Assembly (NCBI GenBank): GCA_023091735.1
Contig: JALKBU010000140.1
Location: 1 to 64,000, forward strand
DNA from: Trichomonas tenax
Lineage: Eukaryota; Parabasalia; Trichomonadida; Trichomonadidae
Length of the DNA stretch: 64,000 nucleotides
Direction of reading: 5' to 3'
Part shown: one piece after another, positions 51,069 to 60,796 of the stretch
How positions within the stretch are numbered: the first letter of the stretch is position 1
Layout of the letters: every line of letters begins with the position of its first letter
Position numbers and translations under genes: made by a program
The notes under the pieces: model-generated
What the model saw: only the letters and a program-made list of their open reading frames with translations
Told to the model about the DNA's origin: nothing
Database searches by the model: none

Positions 51069-53492
51069 TTAAACATATTCTATAAATTTCTTCGATTGGA
51101 TCTGATGAAGAACTTCTTTGCCGAGTTGCTTAGCTTCGTCGTGGTAATAACTGTCACTCCTCTCTAATGCCTTGGTAACAGAATCTTTCCATGCCGGATT
51201 TTCGCTGACCATCATGCAAAATCTTGCAATTGATTCTCTCATTTCGAGGCATCCGTCATCCATGAAGATGATGACTTCATCAAGTCGGCTCGGAACTTCT
51301 TCAACGCCTGGGCAGCGGCAAACGACAGAACCAAGAATGTCTGCACAGCCAACTCTAACAGGGACAAGTGGATCTTTAAGTCTGTCACTCAAAGCATCGA
51401 ACAAACAAGTGAACTTTGGAGTTAAGTCTTGTGTCATTCTAACAACTTCCCTGATAGTTGCTACAGCAGCCGATCTAACAATATCCGATATAGGATCATG
51501 CAATGATGCTAAAGTATTAGATATTGCTTTATCAGAGATAGAATCGAAAACTTCTTGGCTGACGCATCCTTCCCTAAGAAGAGTGCCGAAGCTTGCTGTA
51601 GCATTTTCTCTAACGGCAATGTAAGCTTTCTCGCTTCTCCAATCCATATCATTGAGTACAGCTTCAACAAGCGCGTTTGTGACAATTGGAAGAGAGTGAG
51701 ATGTCGCAAGGTTAGACAAAAGCTTGTAAATGTTTGCCTTAGCTTGTGGAGATATCAAACATTGAACAAGTGAAGTGCAAACAAATGGTGAAATCTCAGC
51801 AATTGATGCAGAAGAAGCTGTTGACAGAAGCAAGCAAACGAATCTGTATGATTTAGCTGGTGTATCTAAAAGCGCTGTGAGATTCTGTGAGAAAACTTCT
51901 GATAATGGATTCTCGAAGCATTTTTCAAATTGTTGCAAAGCATCTGCATGTTCGCAAATTCTCAAAATTACTTGAACAAGTGCTATCGTGTTTTTCGCAG
52001 TGAATTCTTTATCCTTCGTGCATAAAGAAACGACGGTCTGTCCAACTTGGCTGATAACTTCAACAACATCATAGCATTTGTTTGTAATTAAAGAGTCCAA
52101 AATTTGGCCTAAACTTTCCTCAGTATAATTTGGTGTGTTGATGATTCCGATTGATAAAGCCTCCATGAGTTCTTTTGTAACGTTCTTTGAGATTGGATCC
52201 AAAAGGATTGCGTTGATATCTCCAAGATCTGTAAATGAGCACAAAAGTGAAATGCATCTCAAAATTTCTTCACTTTCATCAGGATAATTTTTCAGCGCTG
52301 AAACTAAAGCCATCAAAATTGTTGGTGCGTATCTTGCTGAGTAAGCATTAGAGACATGAAGGAGAGACTTCAATGCAGAATATCCTAACTTCCTTGTACG
52401 ATTTTGCCAATCTCCAATCAAAGGAAGAATCTTTTTGTTGTACGTATCGAAATATTCGTGAATGAGTTGGAATGTTGATGAAGGAATCTTTCGCTCTTCG
52501 TCAAAACTAATTTCCAATGTCTCTGGGAGCTTAAGATCTGCAGCGTATTGATTTGCAATGTTAACTAAAGCCTTGAAAGCAGCTTTGGATTCAATTGTTG
52601 CTTCTGTTGGCTTTGTTGTCTCTCCTGGTGTTATTGCGTGATTAAGAATGAGTTTGCTTAATGATGCTAAGATAGGCAACAAATGTTTGCCGTAAAGCTC
52701 ATTTCTTTGTGGATGTTCAACGAGCATTCTTTCACTAAATTTAACTAATGCTGTTCTGATCGCTGATTTTTCATCAATGGCCAAAGTTTTCTCGAGCTCG
52801 TCGAATTCTGCGATTACGTAACGAGATTTAACCAATGCGTGGCCGAGAGTTTGAAGAGAACGCTTGCGAATTTCAACTTGTCTGAATGTGAGATTTTTAA
52901 TGAGATTCTTTAAAATTACTGAAACATTCTGGTGAAGGAATTCTTCTGAACAGTGATCAATGACAGAATCCAAAGCATCACATGCACGTAATTTCATTTT
53001 TGGATCATTGCTGTCGAATTTCCTCGCAATGGCAACAAAAGCTTCATAGCAATACTGATCGAATGTGGATGGGATCGTTTCTTGTGTTGGTAACTCAGAA
53101 AGATATTTTAATAAGTCAACAAGATTGTTTGAAACTTCCTCTTTATCCTCACGTTCCAAACGTACGAACACCATCTCCAAAATAGTACGATATATTTCGT
53201 CTAACGAATTATTTCCAAGTTGTTGCAATATTTTTGTTGTAGCAATGATACTGTGTTCTCTTATTGATTCTGATGAATCATCGAAGTGAAAAACGATTGG
53301 TTTTATAACATTATTGAGTAAATCTGTTGGTTGTGAAATCAAATTTGAAAAAATGGACATTTGAGCGAGTTCTTTTAACGCACGCAACTTTCCATCCCTG
53401 GAAATGCCGATTCCGAGCTTTTTGAGTAACGGATCTAATCTATTGTGTCGTTCTGGATTCATTTTAAAATGTTCGTTACAAATTTTTTTCAT
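51069..53492 (-). CDS. DNAAF5: HEAT-repeat protein, DNAAF5 (HEATR2)-like
   Basis: 807 residues of continuous HEAT repeats with no other domain. Repeats such as DDSSESIREHSIIATTKIL, DWQNRTRKLGYSALKSLLHV and DPLVPVRVGCADILGSVV run from end to end. The overall length and the central stretch resemble dynein axonemal assembly factor 5, a cytoplasmic factor that helps preassemble dynein arms. That role fits a multiflagellate trichomonad. The match is by general pattern, so a related HEAT scaffold cannot be excluded. Two start codons are possible: the ATG at 53492 used here and another at 53462 (residue 11, MNPERHNRLDPLL), which begins closer to the first repeat. Neither has a clear Inr. Confidence 0.7.
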   Translation of the reverse strand: MKKICNEHFKMNPERHNRLDPLLKKLGIGISRDGKLRALKELAQMSIFSNLISQPTDLLNNVIKPIVFHFDDSSESIREHSIIATTKILQQLGNNSLDEIYRTILEMVFVRLEREDKEEVSNNLVDLLKYLSELPTQETIPSTFDQYCYEAFVAIARKFDSNDPKMKLRACDALDSVIDHCSEEFLHQNVSVILKNLIKNLTFRQVEIRKRSLQTLGHALVKSRYVIAEFDELEKTLAIDEKSAIRTALVKFSERMLVEHPQRNELYGKHLLPILASLSKLILNHAITPGETTKPTEATIESKAAFKALVNIANQYAADLKLPETLEISFDEERKIPSSTFQLIHEYFDTYNKKILPLIGDWQNRTRKLGYSALKSLLHVSNAYSARYAPTILMALVSALKNYPDESEEILRCISLLCSFTDLGDINAILLDPISKNVTKELMEALSIGIINTPNYTEESLGQILDSLITNKCYDVVEVISQVGQTVVSLCTKDKEFTAKNTIALVQVILRICEHADALQQFEKCFENPLSEVFSQNLTALLDTPAKSYRFVCLLLSTASSASIAEISPFVCTSLVQCLISPQAKANIYKLLSNLATSHSLPIVTNALVEAVLNDMDWRSEKAYIAVRENATASFGTLLREGCVSQEVFDSISDKAISNTLASLHDPISDIVRSAAVATIREVVRMTQDLTPKFTCLFDALSDRLKDPLVPVRVGCADILGSVVCRCPGVEEVPSRLDEVIIFMDDGCLEMRESIARFCMMVSENPAWKDSVTKALERSDSYYHDEAKQLGKEVLHQIQSKKFIEYV

Positions 53493-53806
53493 ATAAATGT
53501 TCAGACTCTAATTACTCAAAATATAGATGTTTTTTCTTCATTTAAAACATTTTGATTGCGAAATTGTCTCTTAATTCCATTTCTTTCATGAAAATATTTG
53601 ATAAGCAAAACAAATTAAAGAATTAACCTTTAAAAACATAACAGCTTCATCCAGAACATCAATGTGTCTCGAAAACAAACAAGAAACGACCCATTTCCAA
53701 AGATATTTCATCTTGAAATATATTATATCACTTATATTGGCTATATCATTATCGTTAATCAAATAATGGCTCCATTAGAGTCAGAACCATCAGCAAACAG
53801 CAAAAA
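53493..53806. other. AT-rich spacer
   Basis: About 310 bp with nothing recognisable. Confidence 0.55.
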
Positions 53807-54549
53807 TTATGTACAACAGCTTTGATCAAAAACTACTTTGAAACGCGGTTCTGATTCGTGAACAAATATTTGGCCAAGAACAGATCCAAACCATCCGCAA
53901 TCTAGCCAAGAACATTCATCGAGTTCTGCGAACAAAAGCCATGAAGGCCCTGGCAACGAGTTGTTGTAATTCAACACTCTGTGATAGCCACCAAAATGTG
54001 ATACCATCTTCATCCTGTTGATCATTTGGAACATTTTCTCGCGCTATTCATGGTTTTTGAATATTTCCATTGCTAGAATTTGATTGATTTCTGGATTAAA
54101 ACTCTCAAATAATGAGAAACGGTCGGCAATGGCTGTTGGGAAACTTGGAGTTGTCTCTATGTCAACGAGTTGTAATTTATCAAATTGTTCGGGTTTGTAG
54201 ATTGCAACAGGCATATCTTCTTTTTTCGCATCACTAGCGAATGTATCACACTCAGGACAGTAATAAAAGACAACAAACATTCATGAATTGCTGGTGGCAA
54301 TAATCTTCGAAAATTTGGAGTTAAAAGTGGAACATAAACTTGCATCATGTTGAGCAGTGTAGTGCCGCACCTGGGACATACACATATTGGCTCTTCTGGA
54401 AGTTTTGGAACTTTTCCATGAAATCGAATGCATTTAATTTCATCTGATTCCGCTTTCCTTCCATGTATCTCATACCCGTTTTTAATCGCTCCTGATTCTT
54501 TCAGTGCATTATAAATTTCTCTTTCTTCATCATTTGTTATTTCAAACAT
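53807..54549 (-). pseudogene. DUF1963-like gene, one frameshift and one stop
   Basis: The first frame (from the ATG at 54549) reads to about residue 90 with CVCPRCGTTLLNMMQVYVPLL, a zinc-type CxxC followed by a hydrophobic MMQVYVPL, as in DUF1963/PDCD2-like modules. A shift near 54280 leads into FYYCPECDTFASD, giving the second CxxC. The same frame continues past an in-frame TAG just before 54035 and ends with MVSHFGGYHRVL and PGPSWLLFAELDE, the GGYP- and LLFQID-like blocks of DUF1963. The order of blocks is right, so the original protein had about 245 residues. An Inr-like TCATTA lies just before the ATG. The function of the family is unknown; PDCD2-like members assist ribosomal protein assembly. 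Confidence 0.6.
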
Positions 54550-54897
54550 TAATGAAAAATAAATTCAATTTTACCAGGTCTGTTTTGTTGATTTCTAGAC
54601 CCAAATACTAAATATTTTTAAAAACTATTAAGACAAATCATCATTAAACTCTCTATATATGCAACTGTAGTAATAACACAGTTGAATGTTCAAAAATAGC
54701 TAAAAAAACATTTTGTAAAACATTTGTTAAAAGTTTTATTTTTTCTCAATTTGGAGTCAAAACTAATGATATAATCTCTTCCTAAGTATGCATAGTGTTG
54801 CATAATAACTGCTTTTTCGCTTGCAAGTTGTTTTAAAGTATACTAAACAGTTTTATTCAATAATATAAAATCACTTTGCAAACTAACAATAAAAAAA
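54550..54897. other. AT-rich spacer
   Basis: About 350 bp containing the Inr-like TCATTA (minus strand, 54550-54555) of the preceding pseudogene and otherwise nothing recognisable. Confidence 0.5.
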
Positions 54898-56541
54898 TTA
54901 TTTCTTTTGATTTCTAAGTGTCGTTAAAGTTTCACTGAATTGCTTTCTTATCATCTTTAATTCCTGAACCATTGTTTTCTCTTCATCTTCGAGTTCACTG
55001 ATCAAACTCAAAGCAGCTTCAAATTTATCACGTGTTCTTCTGCATTCAGAAGCTTTTTCTCTGAGATCTTTAAGATTCGCTTCTCTAAGCTGCAAATCTT
55101 TTTCAAGAGATCTGCAGCTTTCTTTCAGTTCTTTTTCATTCATAACTCCAACATTAACATCTGATTCAGGCAACTTTGCTGCTTCTTTTTCTGCAGCACT
55201 GACTTTTTCACGTAGTTCTCTTAATTCTTCTTCGGAAGCTTTCTCCTTCTCAGAAAGCTGTGCAGAGAGTTTCTCTATTTCAGCTTTAACATTTTTGATC
55301 TTTTCTTCACTCTGAGTGATTTCATTTTCGAATTTTTGTTTCTCGGTATTTAACGCATCAATTTCTTTCTGTGATTTTTCGAAGTTTTCACGAAGTTTGT
55401 CAACCTCTTTAGAAACTGCTGCTATGCTTTGACGCTGTTGCTCAGTGAATGCCCTAGAACGAACTATTTCGTCTTGAAGTGTGATAAGAGTCTTTTGTGA
55501 TGCTTTAAGACTATCTTCACTCTTTTCTCTTTCTTCTGTGAGTTTTTGTTGCGTTTCGTGTGAATTTTTCGCTGCTTGATCAACTTTGTTTCTCCATTGT
55601 TCTATTTCTCTGTTGATTGGACCTAATGTTTGCGGTAAAGAAAGCTCCATTTCCTCAATACTAGATCGTATAATGTCATTTGTTTGTTTTTGGGAATCTA
55701 ATTGAGATTTGAGTGAAGCAATTTCGATAGCATGAGATTTTTCGTTTTGGCTTATATCTCTTCTTATGTTTTGTATCGAGTTTTTCAGGTTTTGAATCGT
55801 TGTTGAAACTTTTTCAATTTCTGTTCGATATGATTCATCCAATTCCTCAATAGACGTGATTTTAACAACTTCCGCGGTCTCTACATTAGTCTGAGAGAGC
55901 TGAATCTGTAGGCTTTCAACTTCTTTCTGGAGTTCGTTTACGGCCTGAGGCGAAATCGAAGCTTTTATCGATGCAATCTCTTTCTTCGACTCCTCTATGG
56001 CCTGGAGAATGTTAGAGTGCTGTGTTTTGAGGTTGTTTTCGCGTTCAACTAAATTATTATATTCTTGAAGAGATCGATCAAAGCTTTTCTGTGCAGCATC
56101 AACTTTCGCTTTCAGTTTATCGGCCTCTGCTTGTTTGTTTCTGCATATTTCTGACTTTTCATTGATTTTCTTTTGTAATTCATCGATATCTTTATTTTTA
56201 TTTGCGACTTTTTGTTTAATTTCTGATATGAGTTCGGTTGATTCTTGAATAGATTCGTTGATTTCTCCTGCTTTTGTTTTCGTATCTTTAAGCTGTTGCC
56301 TTTGCACACGCAAATTTTTAACACGTTTCCTCGCTTCGGTCAATTCTGTTTCTAGTTGTGTCAACTTTGTTGTGAGGACATCTTTGAGAACAGGAAAAGT
56401 TGGATTATCACCACACAAAGCGAAATATTTTTTGGTTTCTTCCGTTTTTTGTTTAACAACTGCCCTTATAGTCTTGAGCTCATGATTGCGTCTTTCTAAC
56501 AATTGTTCGAGCGCTGGAACATCAAGACCTTCTAAAGACAT
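54898..56541 (-). CDS. Coiled-coil protein, unknown function
   Basis: 547 residues with an ATG start. Except for the first 20 residues (MSLEGLDVPALEQLLERRN) the protein is one long heptad-repeat coiled coil rich in Glu, Lys, Gln and Ser, with a possible hinge near residues 300-320 (LPQTLGPIN) and another near 450 (PESDVNVG). There are no motor, membrane or zinc motifs. Such proteins are frequent in axonemal and cytoskeletal structures of flagellates, but nothing specific is visible. An Inr-like TCATTATTTTT lies 28 nt upstream. It shares its promoter region with the divergent HTH gene at 56792. Confidence 0.75.
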   Translation of the reverse strand: MSLEGLDVPALEQLLERRNHELKTIRAVVKQKTEETKKYFALCGDNPTFPVLKDVLTTKLTQLETELTEARKRVKNLRVQRQQLKDTKTKAGEINESIQESTELISEIKQKVANKNKDIDELQKKINEKSEICRNKQAEADKLKAKVDAAQKSFDRSLQEYNNLVERENNLKTQHSNILQAIEESKKEIASIKASISPQAVNELQKEVESLQIQLSQTNVETAEVVKITSIEELDESYRTEIEKVSTTIQNLKNSIQNIRRDISQNEKSHAIEIASLKSQLDSQKQTNDIIRSSIEEMELSLPQTLGPINREIEQWRNKVDQAAKNSHETQQKLTEEREKSEDSLKASQKTLITLQDEIVRSRAFTEQQRQSIAAVSKEVDKLRENFEKSQKEIDALNTEKQKFENEITQSEEKIKNVKAEIEKLSAQLSEKEKASEEELRELREKVSAAEKEAAKLPESDVNVGVMNEKELKESCRSLEKDLQLREANLKDLREKASECRRTRDKFEAALSLISELEDEEKTMVQELKMIRKQFSETLTTLRNQKK

Positions 56542-56791
56542 CTAAAATATAATCGAAATTAAAAATAATGACAAATAAACTCAAAATTGACATGTAATTA
56601 TAACGATTTTGATGAGTTTTGTCTTGTAAAATGTCAAAAATATAATTCTTGACAAAAATGATGCATTTTGAAAAGTTTACAAAAAGTTACTTTTCTAAAA
56701 TGGCTTGCTTTTGTCGAATATTTCAAATTTCTGATAAATTAGAATTTTGTCGTGTAAATATTTTGTAAAGTGTAAAAAGTGTTATTAAAAA
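56542..56791. promoter_or_regulatory. Bidirectional promoter region with both motif types
   Basis: Between two divergent starts 250 bp apart lie an Inr-like TCATTATTTTT facing the coiled-coil gene (+1 about 56569), TGACATGTAAT (about 56589), TGTCTTGTAAA (about 56622), a TTGACAAAAATG stretch, and TGTCGTGTAAA at 56749-56759, 32 nt before the plus-strand ATG at 56792. This is the clearest place where the Inr and the TGWCATGTAAA element each face one gene. Confidence 0.5.
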
Positions 56792-57223
56792 ATGCAGAGA
56801 AAGGAATATAAGAAACTTAGTCCTGATGATATAATTGAAATCATCAGACAGAAAGAAAATGGAGTCTCTGCAACAGATATCGCAAGACAAATGTCGTGTT
56901 GTGAAAGACAAATCCATCGAATATTGAAAAAGTCAGCAAATGGAGAATTGTTAATTCAAAACAAAAAGGAAGTTGATATATCCCAGAAGTTAGAGGGATC
57001 TGCACTTAAAGAGCATCATTTAGCATGGATAATGGAAGAATTTAACGTTGACTCTGGAATTTCCCTCGAAAGTATGACAGAGAGGTTAAATGAAGAGTTT
57101 GGAATACATGTTTCTACATCAACGATTTGGAGAAACCAGAAAAATAATTCTATTCAAAAGATTATTGAACAATTGAAACAAGCTGAGAACAAAAATATCG
57201 AAGAATCCATTCAAATATTATAA
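56792..57223 (+). CDS. Paired-type HTH protein derived from a Tc1/mariner-like transposase
   Basis: 143 residues with two helix-turn-helix units. The first (about 9-47) reads LSPDDIIEIIRQKENGVSATDIARQMSCCERQIHRILKKS in pattern: G-x-S-x-x-x-I-A in helix 2 and R-x-I-x-R-I-L in helix 3. The second (about 85-125) has ISLESMTERLNEEFGIHVST and STIWR, the typical second HTH of IS630/Tc1 proteins. The protein then stops after a short helical tail. No DDE catalytic domain follows in any frame. The frame is intact and preceded by a TGTCGTGTAAA motif 32 nt from the ATG, so it may be a domesticated DNA-binding protein rather than debris. It may equally be a truncated copy with a chance stop. Confidence 0.65.
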   Translation: MQRKEYKKLSPDDIIEIIRQKENGVSATDIARQMSCCERQIHRILKKSANGELLIQNKKEVDISQKLEGSALKEHHLAWIMEEFNVDSGISLESMTERLNEEFGIHVSTSTIWRNQKNNSIQKIIEQLKQAENKNIEESIQIL

Positions 57224-57565
57224 TACTCTTACCAAATAGGTATAATTGTAAAGATATTAGGGAAATATCTTGATAATTTTATTAATCATATCTTTCTGTT
57301 TGTTAAATGTATATATTCATTTACTCAAAGCGAATTTTTCTCTATGAGTTCACAGATAAATAGGAAAAAAAATTGAAAAACTTAATATTCAATAAATTTA
57401 TAAATTACTTAGTGCAATATGATCTATTTCTATTACTAAAAAGTGCCCCTAATTTTCATTTTCGTATTTTAATAATAATTCTATAAAAATAATTAAAACT
57501 TAGAAAATATTCAATATAATTTTTAGAAAATTATTTTGTGTACGTTGTAAATTTCAAAATTTTTA
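57224..57565. other. AT-rich spacer
   Basis: About 340 bp of AT-rich sequence; no transposase continuation of the preceding gene is visible in any frame. Confidence 0.55.
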
Positions 57566-58195
57566 ATGAGTTATAAAGGAGGTGGCGCGAATATGCTGGC
57601 GAAAGTTCCTCTCGGAAGTCTTAAACCGGTCAATAAGACGCCCAGGGACGATGGTGCCCTGCAATACGCAAAATTAGAAAGAATTGCGATGCAACAATTT
57701 AAAGAAATCGCTAAATTAGAGCAAGAGCTTCTTGAAGAACAAGGAAAGAATGTACAGTTACAACAACAACTTGACGAAATGACTCAATTCTTAGAAGATT
57801 ACGATTTACATTGGGTTGGAGGTCAAGGTCCTAAAGATAATACATATGAACACGGCCCAGATGATATGAACGCATTCATGGTGAAGATTGATCAATTAAA
57901 TAGGTCCGCTCTAAATCCAAAAGCGCAAATTAAGCGTGAAAACAATATATACAAGGTAGATTTCGAGAAACCTATAGTCATTACTCTCTACAATACATAT
58001 TTCACTGTGAATGATTCAAAAGAAAGACCTTATAATCTTCCAATGAGTGCTCAGTTTTTCAGAGACATCTACGATGGTTTCTATCCATCGGAGTTCAAGG
58101 ACAAATATCCGGATGGTTTCCAGATTAAAGTTGTTGATAAGAGAGGTCCTGAAATATTCCAAGGAAAAGCACATACACTCGCAGACTACAATTGA
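57566..58195 (+). CDS. SEP-domain protein, UBXN11-like
   Basis: 209 residues. The central coiled coil (about 35-75, LERIAMQQFKEIAKLEQELL) and the phrase FLEDYDLHWVGG resemble the N-terminal half of UBX domain protein 11. The C-terminal 70 residues form a SEP domain: ITLYNTYFTVNDSKERPYNL, then FFRDIYDGFYPSEFKDKYPDG and IKVVDKRG. The human protein has a UBX domain further on; here the protein ends just after SEP, so it lacks the usual p97-binding UBX module. SEP domains occur in p97 cofactors, and UBXN11 has been linked to cytoskeletal regulation. The stop is followed by ordinary spacer and no UBX frame is seen downstream, so the short form looks real. Confidence 0.8.
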   Translation: MSYKGGGANMLAKVPLGSLKPVNKTPRDDGALQYAKLERIAMQQFKEIAKLEQELLEEQGKNVQLQQQLDEMTQFLEDYDLHWVGGQGPKDNTYEHGPDDMNAFMVKIDQLNRSALNPKAQIKRENNIYKVDFEKPIVITLYNTYFTVNDSKERPYNLPMSAQFFRDIYDGFYPSEFKDKYPDGFQIKVVDKRGPEIFQGKAHTLADYN

Positions 58196-58523
58196 GTTAT
58201 CCAATGTATGTTGTTTACATCTTCATAATACACAATATTTTATTTCAACATACAAACAATGGTTTATACTTTACATGTTTTCGTAGCGTTATGAATGTGA
58301 CTCATGCAGCTAATTATAAGGTAATTATTTTTGAATATGATGCAATATTGGGGATTTTTTACAATAAAATGTTGTGAAATGGTATTCAAGTAACAAACAT
58401 AAGCGCAAACTTCAGGCATTGACAATTTTTGACATGCTTGCTTTTATAAAAGGTATTTTCTAATGATAAACCTCGGAAAAATAAAATTTGAATATTGTTT
58501 TGAAAAAAGGATAAAGATAAAAG
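58196..58523. other. AT-rich spacer between convergent genes
   Basis: About 330 bp with no UBX-like frame, gene or repeat recognised. Confidence 0.55.
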
Positions 58524-59225
58524 CTATTGAGGTGGACTTAGTATTTCCGATAATTCCTTGATTTTTGAAGATATTTCGATTATTTCTTTCATTATTTTTT
58601 CACGTTCGAAGCCTGAAAGTCTTTCAATTGCTTTCATCTTCTTTTTCCCTTGTGTTACCAACGAGTCTAATTCTAATTGGTACTGGTAAATTAAAGCTTC
58701 TGTTTCATCTGCTGTTTTCATTTGGTAAAGTTCGTATCTTTTCATCAAATCACTATGTATCTGATTTTGTATTACTTGGTTTTGGGTTTTAGACCAACAT
58801 CTCAAATCCGAATAATTTACGAAATCAATAAGATTTGCTGGTGTTTGATCAGGTTCATCGGAGAATTTGATCTCTACAAATCTATTTCCACCGAATGCGC
58901 GCCTTGATAACACAGCTTTTCGTGCCTGTTGCTTATCTTGATAAATTATTGTTGCCGTGTTCGAATTTCCAAGGAAGAGGGACTGTATGTGGCCATATTT
59001 CTTGAAATGCGAATAAAGAGCTTTAAATTTGAACAGTTTCGGCGGAATATTGGAAACTTCGATGACAGGAGATTCGAAAGACAACTTGAAAAATGATTTA
59101 TTTGTTTTGCAGTATAACAGATATCGGAATTTTGTTTCATCTCTTAACTGTGAATTCTCTATTTCATTCACAATAAAGTCAAAATATTTGATATATTTTT
59201 GCCAATCGATTTCCCTTTTATTCAT
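58524..59225 (-). CDS. RRM-domain RNA-binding protein (RBM26/27-like)
   Basis: 233 residues. I take the ATG at 59225; the longer frame begins with TTG only. Residues about 50-120 form an RNA recognition motif: RNP2-like VIEVSNIP, a loop helix LYSHFKKYGHIQSLFLG, RNP1-like NTATIIYQ, and ARKAVLSRRAFGGNRFVEIKF, closest in style to the RRM of RBM26/RBM27/Swt1-associated proteins. The aromatic residues of the canonical RNP1 are reduced to Tyr. The C-terminal part (about 145-233) is a charged helix rich in Glu and Lys, likely a coiled coil. A role in nuclear RNA processing or export is inferred from the family. No Inr is evident. Confidence 0.75.
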   Translation of the reverse strand: MNKREIDWQKYIKYFDFIVNEIENSQLRDETKFRYLLYCKTNKSFFKLSFESPVIEVSNIPPKLFKFKALYSHFKKYGHIQSLFLGNSNTATIIYQDKQQARKAVLSRRAFGGNRFVEIKFSDEPDQTPANLIDFVNYSDLRCWSKTQNQVIQNQIHSDLMKRYELYQMKTADETEALIYQYQLELDSLVTQGKKKMKAIERLSGFEREKIMKEIIEISSKIKELSEILSPPQ

Positions 59226-59552
59226 AGCATTTAATTGAGCTGGATAAGCATTCTCCAAAATATTTTTGCCTAATAAGCATCAATATATTTTAATAATATG
59301 AAATATCATTTTAGAGCTGTGAAACTTAGATATTCTTCATCATTGTGGATTTAAATTAAGTAGTATACAGAGTGTGATTTACCATGCATATCATAAACGG
59401 TATTTCACGGTTGTCGCGAGTACATGTTTCAAAATCAGCATACCAATAACTTATATCCTTCGGAATGTATTTTTTTGAATTATTATCAGACATTAATCTA
59501 AAATTTGTATCAGCAATAACATTGGGAATTTTATTTTTGGAATTTTCTTTTA
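59226..59552. other. AT-rich spacer
   Basis: About 330 bp between the RRM gene's start and the transposon remnant; nothing recognised. Confidence 0.5.
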
Positions 59553-60637
59553 AGGGTCCGCTATGGCCAAATATAGGCTCTCAAAATATTCTATGAGATT
59601 GCCTAAAAAACGTATTTCACACAATTTGATGCTTTCAAGATAGAGAGATCTGGATTTACAATAATATTCGATTCTTTGCACATAGGATATTAAAGGAGAT
59701 TCATTAATAACCCTCGCTTAAAAATCAATCAAAACTTAAAAATCATGGACTTTGAAATGTTTTTTCCAAAAAACACAAGTGATGTGAAAATCAGGACCAT
59801 TTTTCTTGCATTAATTCATTTGCCAATCATCACTTAGCAGTATTTTGATAATAAATTTGCAAAATACTAACAGCGATAAAAAATTAAAAAAAATTCAGCA
59901 AAATTTGCATATTTCTAGATTTCAAGGTATAATTTGCATTATTTGTAGTACTGAGATCGTTGTAATGCCAAAATAAATTGAAAATACACGTTTTTGAAGA
60001 TGATCTCACACAAATATGAATTTCACAACAAAACATTGATATATGAATATTAAGCATAAAAATAAATTAATTATTACTCAAAAATTCCTCGATTTTTGAA
60101 AAACATATGAAAGCTTTAGGGCATTTACGCGAAATAACGTGAAAGGAGACAGTTATGCTATCAATTCACGTGGACGAAAGCCTAGAACCAATGTAGAGCT
60201 ATCCATAAATTTAGGTGTAATAATTCGTGTTATTTATGGATACCAAAACACCTAATTGAAATAACATAGCTATCATAGGCTATAGTAACTGTTTAATGCA
60301 TCAAACAAATTGAACGCGAAGAAACAGCAGAATTTCATTGTGATTTGCTTGTTTATTTTACTACTTTACAATTGTCAGCATATTTTTAGCATGTATATAT
60401 TCAGTGGCTATTAAAATGGTAAATGATTTCACCTTTTCCCGCTGATTATTAATATTTTAATTAAAAAGTTGAAATTGAGCTGCGATACTCCAAGCAATTA
60501 ATCCTTAGTATGAGAGAAAACAAAATCAAGAAGGTGGTTTTTTTAGTGATTTTTAAACATTTTCTTGAACCTAAATAAGTTAAAAATATACCAAAAAAGT
60601 GAAGGACGATACAGGAAGTTTGGCCATAGCAGACCCT
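59553..60637. mobile_element. 1.1-kb TA-flanked Tc1/mariner-like transposon remnant
   Basis: AGGGTCCGCTATGGCCAAA at 59553-59571 is mirrored by its reverse complement, with one C/T difference, at 60619-60637. Both ends are flanked by TA, as expected for Tc1/mariner insertion. The interior has no intact transposase. A 51-codon plus-strand stretch (60100-60252) with SRGRKPRTNVELSINLGVII resembles the GRP-type AT-hook and adjoining helix of a Tc1-like DNA-binding domain. The ends differ from the mariner remnant at 3.7-4.4 kb, so this is a separate family. An alternative reading with TTAA flanks (piggyBac style) is possible because the ends read TTAAGGG. Confidence 0.75.
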
Positions 60638-60796
60638 TAAGATTTTTTGACACGTAAATAACTTTTTTAAAAAATTTGGAGATTTTCGAGATTTGAGTGG
60701 AAATTTGTGATGTAGATATAATATAGATATTAAATCATAAATAAAAAACGAAAAATAGAAAATTGTTCAATTAAAAAACCGTCAATAAAAAAATAA
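60638..60796 (+). promoter_or_regulatory. Upstream region of SEM1 with TGACACGTAAA
   Basis: A TGACACGTAAA motif at about 60648-60658 lies some 140 bp before the ATG at 60797, immediately beside the right end of the transposon remnant. TCAATAAA near the ATG is a poor Inr match. Confidence 0.3.
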
